This document shows positions 1-6,026 of a DNA stretch of 12,230 nucleotides, piece by piece (the first letter of the stretch is position 1; each line of letters opens with the position of its first letter). The stretch is taken from the NCBI GenBank assembly GCA_012511395.1, contig JAAZGD010000035.1, positions 1 through 12,230 on the forward strand, read 5' to 3'. The DNA comes from Clostridiales bacterium. GTDB taxonomy: Bacteria; Bacillota; Clostridia; Peptostreptococcales; Anaerovoracaceae. The position numbers and the translations under genes were made by a program. The notes beneath the pieces are model-generated. The model saw nothing but the letters and a program-made list of their open reading frames with translations, made no database searches and was not told the DNA's origin.

Positions 1-675
1 AGTTTTATAAACAATTCAAACTTAATACTGGCAGTTGTAATAGTGCCTAAGGGAATGGGGTCAAAAATAGTTCACTCGGGTATGGACTACGGCCTTTCAG
101 GGGGAACCATACTTTACGGTACAGGTATAGCGCACAGCTTTGTTTCCCACCTTGTAGGCGGACTTGAAGCGAAAAAGGAAATCGTTCTTATGGCAGGTCC
201 TTCCGATACAGTTAAAAAATGTATTCAAATACTTAAGGAAAAATTTGACTTTGATAAACTTGGCGCAGGCATCGCTTTCACGACTTCTGTCTGTGGAATA
301 TTTGGCACCACAGTATGTAATTGTGATAATATTGAAAATGAAGGAGATATGGTTACAATGCATAAACTTATTATGACTATTGTGGATAAGGGAAAGTCTG
401 CAGAGGTTGTAGAAGCCGCTATAAAATGCGGTGCTTCAGGAGGTACCGTTGTAGGCGGCAGAGGCTCAGGTCTTCACGAAACTCAGAAAGTATTTTCTAT
501 GTATATTGAGCCTGAAAAGGAAATCATTATGATAGTGGCAAAGACTGAAAAGGTTAAGACCATTACAGATTCCATAAGCCGGCAGCTTAACCTTGATGAG
601 GAAGGCAAAGGCATAATCTTTGTCTTAAACGTAAATGAAGCTTATGGTCTATACAGGGAAGATCAAGAGGAATAA
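1..675 (+). CDS. P-II family nitrogen regulator, tandem two-domain form (5' end outside window)
   Basis: P-II proteins are small cytoplasmic trimeric sensors that bind ATP/ADP and often 2-oxoglutarate and control ammonium or carbon-nitrogen functions. The frame is open to base 1 and reads SFINNSNLILAVVIVPKG, a typical P-II first strand, so the GTG at 43 is internal and the true start lies upstream. The 224 visible residues hold two P-II-like units, roughly residues 7-110 and 120-218. Each opens with a hydrophobic strand (NLILAVVIV; MHKLIMTIV), continues with a Gly-rich turn (GLSGGTILYGTG; GASGGTVVGGRGSG) and ends with a second core strand (KEIVLMAG; KEIIMIVA). Canonical P-II has one unit of about 112 residues. 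No classical T-loop Tyr for uridylylation is evident. From family knowledge, such two-unit proteins in clostridia often follow DUF1538 membrane-protein genes; whether that holds here is outside the window. The gene ends 3 nt before thiN, suggesting co-transcription. Confidence 0.85.
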   Translation, partial: SFINNSNLILAVVIVPKGMGSKIVHSGMDYGLSGGTILYGTGIAHSFVSHLVGGLEAKKEIVLMAGPSDTVKKCIQILKEKFDFDKLGAGIAFTTSVCGIFGTTVCNCDNIENEGDMVTMHKLIMTIVDKGKSAEVVEAAIKCGASGGTVVGGRGSGLHETQKVFSMYIEPEKEIIMIVAKTEKVKTITDSISRQLNLDEEGKGIIFVLNVNEAYGLYREDQEE

Positions 676-678
676 CAG

Positions 679-1356
679 ATGAAGGGGAAGATCTGTTACA
701 TTGTTGGAGCAGGAGATTTAAAGGGCCAAAGCTTTAAAATGCCCCACAAAGGCCTTTTAATTGCAGCTGACGGAGGTTACAAAGAGCTTCAGAAGAAAAA
801 GATTGAGGTTGATTTGGTAATAGGTGATTTCGACAGTTTGAAAACCATTCCTGAAGATATTCCTGTTTATAGATATCCAATTAATAAAGATGAGACTGAT
901 ATGAAGCTGGCCTTGGATAAAGGTATCAGTATGGGCTATGATACCTTCATTATCTACGGAGGTTTGGGAGGCAGGACTGACCATACTTTTTCCAATATGC
1001 AACTTCTGATTTATTTAAAGGAAAATGGTTATAGTGGCTTTTTGATAAGAGGTGAAGAGGCCATAACATGTCTTAAGAACGAAAGCTTTCTCCTTAAATC
1101 ACAACCGGGAAAACGGCTTTCGGTGTTTTCCATAAATTCCATATCAAAGGGTGTAACGTTAAAGGGGTTTCTGTATCCACTTAATGACAGCCGGCTTTAT
1201 TATACAGAGCCTAAGGGTATAAGCAATGAATTTAAGGAAGAGACAGGAATTGTTTCTGTGAAAGAGGGAATGCTCTTCGTAATTTGGGAATCAAGGGATC
1301 CTTTGGAGTCAATCTCGGGGGGACAAAAAGAAGATGACAAAGAGACAAGCACTTAG
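679..1356 (+). CDS. thiN: Thiamine pyrophosphokinase (thiamine diphosphokinase)
   Basis: This cytoplasmic enzyme transfers pyrophosphate from ATP to thiamine, giving thiamine diphosphate and AMP. The 225-residue length fits the family. The catalytic-domain signatures are present in order: ADGG (30-33), GDFDS (49-53), KDETD (70-74), and GGLGGRTDH (94-102). The C-terminal beta-rich thiamine-binding half runs from about 145 to 205 and includes GISNEF near 180. The ATG at 679 has an AAGAGGAA ribosome site 8 nt upstream. It follows the P-II gene by 3 nt, and its last 23 nt overlap the phosphodiesterase gene in another frame. The tail SISGGQKEDDKETST lies beyond the conserved domain and appears to exist because the GGGGGGA ribosome site of the next gene is embedded in it. 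In many Firmicutes thiN sits just before rpmB; here the two are about 8 kb apart. No TPP riboswitch is visible in the window. Confidence 0.95.
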   Translation: MKGKICYIVGAGDLKGQSFKMPHKGLLIAADGGYKELQKKKIEVDLVIGDFDSLKTIPEDIPVYRYPINKDETDMKLALDKGISMGYDTFIIYGGLGGRTDHTFSNMQLLIYLKENGYSGFLIRGEEAITCLKNESFLLKSQPGKRLSVFSINSISKGVTLKGFLYPLNDSRLYYTEPKGISNEFKEETGIVSVKEGMLFVIWESRDPLESISGGQKEDDKETST

Positions 1357-4117
1357 AATACAAGCTTACAGGAATTTATTTAAAAGCAAATATTACTATC
1401 TGAGCCTGGCTTTAATAATTATATTTGTTGTTTTTTACATTGGTCAAACCTCAAATAATGCTGAAAAATATCAGAGAAATGAAGCTTATTCAGTGATAGG
1501 TACTGTAAATCCATTGATTGAGGAAAAGTTGTTTGCAGATGAAGAAAGTAACACAGTTACTTTAAGGATGGCAGAATCAGTCTACGATTACCTTGAGACA
1601 GTCTTCTCCAAAAACGATAAAATTCAAAGCGCCTGGCTAATAATAGAAGAGGATGGAAAATGTTATACACATTCTTCTACGGGAGATGTTCGGGAAGTTA
1701 CAAATGAAGGTATTAGGACATCTTTAATATCCTTCATATCCTACTATGATGAAGGATTTAATATGTATGTTACGAAACCATATTACAAGGACTCCGTTAA
1801 ATGCAAGGCCGTGTTTATTCCCGTTCTAAATGATGGGGAAAAAACCAACGCATACTTTGGCGCCACATATACTTATAAGGACTGGGTAGAGCACAGCAGG
1901 TATCATACCATTCTCGCCATTATGGCTTCCATAATCCTGTTTTTTGCCCATTTTTATTTCTCTTTAAATTATTATCACAGCAAGCTGTTATTTGTGTCTG
2001 AGGAGCAGCGGGAAAAGAGCAAAAAAATCTTCAAAGGTGTATTTGAGCAGAATCCAATTGGCATCTCTTTGGGAAAAGACGATGATTACCTTTATGATAA
2101 TGAAGGGAAACCCTACATCAATCCTGCTTTTGAAAAAATTTCCGGCAGAAGTATTGAAGAACTTTCTCATACTGTCTGGAGGGATATTACATACCCTGAT
2201 GATATTGAAAAGGATGCTGCACTTCTTGAGAAGTTTAAAAAAGGCGAAATAACCGGTTATGAAATTGAAAAAAGGTACATCGACAAAGAAGGTAAAGCCA
2301 AATGGGCAGAGATGAGATTATCCAAGTTAAACCTAGGGGATGAGGGCTTCTATAACATATGTATGATTCGAGATATTGATGAAAAAAAGAAGACTGAAAA
2401 TGCTTTAAATGAATTGATGAGAAGCAGAACGGCTCTTTTAGATAACCTCCCCGGAGCTGCATACAGATGTAAATTTGATGAAGACTGGACCATGATTTTC
2501 ATATCTGAAGGAGTTTTTGGTATTACAGGATATATGCCTTCTTCAATAATTGAAAACGGTGAGCTTTCCTATAATGACATAATTGCTCCTGAGTACAGGG
2601 ATTACGTTAGAAGACGTATTATTGAAGATGTAGCCCAGGGTAAAAGATACCAGATGACTTACGAGATAATAGATAAGTACGGTGTTAGAAAATGGGTTTG
2701 GGAGCAAGGCTCTGCAATTAAAGATGATGGGGGAAGCATTATAGCTCTTGAAGGAATAATAATGGACATTACAGAAAACGTTAACAAGGAGCTGGAGTTG
2801 GCATATTTAAATATGCACGATATACTGACAGGTCTTTATAATATAGAGACTTTTATAAGGGAATTTACCCAGGATGTTCATGCAATGGAGAAATGGGAAG
2901 GGGCTCTGTTAATTCTTGAGGTCTCCGAGAACATGGTTAAAACTATGTTTACTTACGGAAAGGAACAGGTTGAAAACGCCTTGATTAATATGGGAAAAGC
3001 CATGACTAATGCTTTAAAACCGGGAGAAGATCTATTCACCATAGAAAGGGGGCTGTATCTTGTTTATATAAAAGGCGATTACAGCAAGAAAAGACTTTCA
3101 AGTTTGGCCAATGAGATGATTGAAATTGCAAAACGAGCCATGGCACCTCATAACATTTTACCTGTTTGCGGGATATTAGAAGGTAACAAAATTATGCATG
3201 ACAAATTAAGCGGGGAAGAAGTATTAAAGCTGGTACAGCTGCCTTTAAGATTTTCAAACAGAAAAGAAAGCGAAGTAATATATTATTCAAACTATATGAT
3301 ATTTCATCAGGCAAGAAAGGATAAGATTCTGGAAGTGCTGAGAGAAACTATTACCTCTGACAATGGTTCAATAAAGATAGTTTTTCAGCCGATTATTGAT
3401 GTGAAAGAAAACAGGACAGTTTCCTTTGAGGCGCTTTCAAGGATCGTATCTGAACAATTGGGAATAATTTCTCCAAACGAATTTATTCCCATAGCAGAGG
3501 AGACAGGAGATATCATACAATTAGGGAGGCTTGTTTTAATTAATGCTATCACTTTTATAAAGGAGCTGGAACAAAAGGGCTTTTCAGATGTATACGTTTC
3601 CGTCAATGTCTCGCCTTTGGAGCTTATTCAGCATAACTACGTTCATAATTTAAAAGAAATCTTTGAAACTTATGATTTTGATCCTAAAAGAGTTTCCATT
3701 GAAATTACTGAAACCGCCATACCGGGAGGTGACCTTGAAAGCTTTAACAACCTCCTTGATGGTATTAAAAAGCTGGGGATAAAAATTGCAATCGATGACT
3801 TTGGTATAGGCTTTTCTACACTTTCAAGAACGAGAGAGCTTTCTGTGGACTTTTTAAAGATAGACAGATACTTCATAAGCAAGCTGGATTACTTAAAGGA
3901 AGAAAATGCCATTACCCAGGATGTCATATCCTTGGCCCATAGAATAGGGCACAAGGTAGTGGCTGAAGGTGTGGAAACGGAAACCCAGTTAAAGTTCCTT
4001 ACAGACCATGGCTGTGATTATATTCAAGGCTTTTATATCGCAAAGCCAATGTCCAAGCAGGATGCCATAAAATACCTTTACGATGAAAGAGAAAAAAAGA
4101 AAAATGAAAAAGTATGA
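1334..4117 (+). CDS. Membrane cyclic-di-GMP phosphodiesterase: sensor – PAS – PAS – degenerate GGDEF – EAL
   Basis: The 927-residue protein should hydrolyse c-di-GMP to pGpG at the inner face of the membrane. Transmembrane helices at about 20-38 and 190-213 flank an extracytoplasmic sensor of some 150 residues. Two PAS/PAC units follow, about 228-352 and 362-482. A GGDEF-like domain (about 490-645) begins HDILTGLYN, but the active-site loop reads IERGLYLV instead of GGDEF, so diguanylate cyclase activity is not expected. The EAL domain (about 675-920) keeps every usual catalytic or metal residue: E699 in FEAL, N758 in VNVSP, E790 in EITE, D821/D822 in IDDFG, K842 in LKID, E878 in VAEGVE and Q898 in QGF. 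Phosphodiesterase activity is therefore expected, with GGDEF and PAS parts regulating it. The ATG at 1334 has GGGGGGA about 10 nt upstream and overlaps thiN by 23 nt, implying translational coupling. The sensed ligand cannot be read from the sequence. Confidence 0.92.
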   Translation: MTKRQALRIQAYRNLFKSKYYYLSLALIIIFVVFYIGQTSNNAEKYQRNEAYSVIGTVNPLIEEKLFADEESNTVTLRMAESVYDYLETVFSKNDKIQSAWLIIEEDGKCYTHSSTGDVREVTNEGIRTSLISFISYYDEGFNMYVTKPYYKDSVKCKAVFIPVLNDGEKTNAYFGATYTYKDWVEHSRYHTILAIMASIILFFAHFYFSLNYYHSKLLFVSEEQREKSKKIFKGVFEQNPIGISLGKDDDYLYDNEGKPYINPAFEKISGRSIEELSHTVWRDITYPDDIEKDAALLEKFKKGEITGYEIEKRYIDKEGKAKWAEMRLSKLNLGDEGFYNICMIRDIDEKKKTENALNELMRSRTALLDNLPGAAYRCKFDEDWTMIFISEGVFGITGYMPSSIIENGELSYNDIIAPEYRDYVRRRIIEDVAQGKRYQMTYEIIDKYGVRKWVWEQGSAIKDDGGSIIALEGIIMDITENVNKELELAYLNMHDILTGLYNIETFIREFTQDVHAMEKWEGALLILEVSENMVKTMFTYGKEQVENALINMGKAMTNALKPGEDLFTIERGLYLVYIKGDYSKKRLSSLANEMIEIAKRAMAPHNILPVCGILEGNKIMHDKLSGEEVLKLVQLPLRFSNRKESEVIYYSNYMIFHQARKDKILEVLRETITSDNGSIKIVFQPIIDVKENRTVSFEALSRIVSEQLGIISPNEFIPIAEETGDIIQLGRLVLINAITFIKELEQKGFSDVYVSVNVSPLELIQHNYVHNLKEIFETYDFDPKRVSIEITETAIPGGDLESFNNLLDGIKKLGIKIAIDDFGIGFSTLSRTRELSVDFLKIDRYFISKLDYLKEENAITQDVISLAHRIGHKVVAEGVETETQLKFLTDHGCDYIQGFYIAKPMSKQDAIKYLYDEREKKKNEKV

Positions 4118-5588
4118 TTTAATTGTTATAGGTGGGGGAGCAGGGCTTTTCGTTGCAGAGGCCGCCATCAATGTTGGCTTAAAATGCGCCATTATCGAGG
4201 AGTACAAACTTGGGGGCACATGTCTTACAAGAGGCTGTATTCCTACTAAAATTATGGTGGCTACGGCAGATTTAATAAGGGAGGCTGAACGTGCAAACAG
4301 GGTGGGCCTCTCCTTTGAAAAACCTGTAATCTCCTGGAAGAGAATCTCTGACCGTCTGTGGGGACAGATTAATTTAAGCGAAAAGGTTGCCGATAAATTA
4401 AACTCCCTTGACAATGTGGACTACTACAATGGGACGGGATCTTTTATAGATGAGAAAACTTTAAAGATTTTATTAAAGGATAACGAGGAGGTAATCATAG
4501 AAAGTGAAACCATAGTAATAGCTTCGGGGGTTCGCACCTTTATCCCAAATATTGAAGGCCTTTTAGGAAGTGATTTCATTACATCGGAAACATTTTTTTC
4601 AGATAAATACCCTGATAAGCCATGGGAGTCCATGGTTATTTTAGGAGCAGGTGCCATAGGGGCAGAGTTCACTCATATTTTTTCAAGCCTTGGCACTAAA
4701 GTGAGCCTTGTTGAAATGCAGGACAGGATACTGCCTCTTGAAGAGGAGTCCATATCAGACCTGGCAAAGACAGTTTTTGAATCAAAAGGCATAAATGTTT
4801 ATACAGGATATAAGGCAGTTAAGGTTAGTGAGGAAGGCGGTATAAAGGCTGTTACCCTTGAAAGTGTTAAGGACGGCTCTGTCATAGAGGTAAAGGGCCA
4901 TGCCTTATTTATTTCATCGGGAATGAAATCAAATACCGACAAGTTGAATATTGAAAACTCAGGCGTTCTGACTGATGAAAGAGGCTATGTCATTACAGAT
5001 AAGTACTTAAAGACTAATAAGGACCATATTTACGCCCTTGGTGATATTAACGGAAAGTTTCAATTCAGACATAAAGCAAATTACGAAGCGGAAATCATCA
5101 TTAATAATGTAATCAATAAAAACGAAAATATCAGAACTGCTTCTTATGATTCAGTGCCTTGGGCAATATTTACATATCCTCAAATTGCTCATGCAGGAAA
5201 AACAGAAAGGGAGATCAGGGAAATTCATGATGAGTATTATGTGGGAATAAAAAAGTATTCCCAAGTGGCGGCAGGCATAGCTTTAGGCTATGAAAGGGAG
5301 GAGTATGATGAAGGCTTTGTAAAGGTAATTGTCAGCAAGGAAAACAAACTTTTAGGTGTTCATATAGCAGGGCCCTATGCTTCCGTTCTTATCCAGCCTT
5401 TTGTCTATTTAATGAATTCCAAGGCAAGCTGCATCAGGGAGAAGGATGAAACCTGCTTTACGGAATTAGGAATAATATGCCCTGATTTAGGAAGTTACAA
5501 TACAGTTCAGGAAGCCATGGTAATACATCCGTCTCTTGGTGAACTTACAGCATGGGCTTTTAACAAGCTGGAGCTCAAAACAAAATAA
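4104..5588 (+). CDS. lpdA: Dihydrolipoyl dehydrogenase-type FAD/NAD disulfide oxidoreductase
   Basis: The 494-residue cytoplasmic flavoprotein matches class I pyridine nucleotide-disulfide oxidoreductases. An FAD Rossmann motif GGGAG sits near the N-terminus (MKKYDLIVIGGGAG), and the redox disulfide is C40/C45 in GGTCLTRGCIPTK. The NAD site is GAGAIGAEF followed by LVEM, whose Glu favours NAD over NADP. The second FAD segment is YALGDING. The C-terminal dimerisation domain carries the His-Glu pair H475/E480 in IHPSLGEL, where the usual form is HPTLSE. Lipoamide is the likeliest substrate, but no E1, E2 or glycine-cleavage gene is nearby, so the partner complex is unknown; mercuric-reductase-like or other relatives are less likely alternatives. 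I chose the ATG at 4104 because MKKYDLIVIGG is the normal family N-terminus and purine-rich sequence precedes it; an in-frame ATG at 4083 has no ribosome site and adds only basic residues. It overlaps the phosphodiesterase gene by 14 nt. Confidence 0.85.
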   Translation: MKKYDLIVIGGGAGLFVAEAAINVGLKCAIIEEYKLGGTCLTRGCIPTKIMVATADLIREAERANRVGLSFEKPVISWKRISDRLWGQINLSEKVADKLNSLDNVDYYNGTGSFIDEKTLKILLKDNEEVIIESETIVIASGVRTFIPNIEGLLGSDFITSETFFSDKYPDKPWESMVILGAGAIGAEFTHIFSSLGTKVSLVEMQDRILPLEEESISDLAKTVFESKGINVYTGYKAVKVSEEGGIKAVTLESVKDGSVIEVKGHALFISSGMKSNTDKLNIENSGVLTDERGYVITDKYLKTNKDHIYALGDINGKFQFRHKANYEAEIIINNVINKNENIRTASYDSVPWAIFTYPQIAHAGKTEREIREIHDEYYVGIKKYSQVAAGIALGYEREEYDEGFVKVIVSKENKLLGVHIAGPYASVLIQPFVYLMNSKASCIREKDETCFTELGIICPDLGSYNTVQEAMVIHPSLGELTAWAFNKLELKTK

Positions 5589-5615
5589 TCTAATATATAT
5601 TATAGTGAGGTTTAC

Positions 5616-6017
5616 ATGAAAAAAACGTATTCAGCATCAGAACTAAAAAAGTTAATAGAGGAAAGAATCAAGTGGGACTACGGTAAGACAATAGACAGAG
5701 CAGTTCTAAGGCAGGCTTTTAAATCCACCTGCAGAGTAGTAAGGGATATTATTGCGGACAGCTATGCTGTAAAGGAAAAGCAGGAAACAACAGGTAAGGA
5801 AATTTACTATATGTCAATGGAATTTCTCCCCGGCTCCTCCTTAAGAAATCATGCTTTTAATCTGGGCTTTGAGAAATCTTTAAGGGAGGCTCTTTTACAG
5901 CTGGGCTTTGATCTTGATGATTTTTATGAGCTGGAACCTGATGCCGGTTTGGGAAACGGCGGGTTGGGAAGGCTGGCAAGCTGCTACCTTGACTCCATGT
6001 CCACTCTTGGAATCTAA
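5616..6017 (+). CDS. glgP: N-terminal fragment of glycogen phosphorylase (133 aa)
   Basis: This is the part translated before the internal TAA. It contains the phosphorylase opening region, with KEIYYMSMEFLPG at about 62-74 and the family hallmark EPDAGLGNGGLGRLASCYLDS at about 108-128. It then stops after STLGI. It lacks the PLP lysine and most of the active site, so alone it cannot be a phosphorylase. It would be functional only if it assembles with the downstream fragment or if the stop is read through. Confidence 0.6.
   Translation: MKKTYSASELKKLIEERIKWDYGKTIDRAVLRQAFKSTCRVVRDIIADSYAVKEKQETTGKEIYYMSMEFLPGSSLRNHAFNLGFEKSLREALLQLGFDLDDFYELEPDAGLGNGGLGRLASCYLDSMSTLGI
6015..6017 (+). other. 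In-frame TAA nonsense codon within glgP
   Basis: The codon lies in the same frame as the ATG at 5616 (399 nt, 133 codons) and as the ATG at 6027 (12 nt later). Phosphorylase homology runs straight through it, so this is a substitution and not an indel. The window elsewhere ends genes normally with TAA, TAG and TGA, so there is no evidence for a reassigned code. Confidence 0.85.
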
Positions 6018-6026
6018 GGTCACGGT

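Noticed and set aside
43..45. GTG as the start of the P-II gene
   Set aside because: The frame is open upstream to base 1 and encodes the conserved first P-II strand; there is no ribosome site before 43.
4083..4085. Earlier ATG as the start of lpdA
   Set aside because: No ribosome site precedes it, and it would add MKEKKRK before the normal family N-terminus MKKYDLIVIGG.
6015..6017. Genetic recoding or programmed readthrough of the glgP stop
   Set aside because: UAA followed by G is not a known recoding context, no downstream stimulatory structure is evident, and UAA is used as a normal stop elsewhere in the window.
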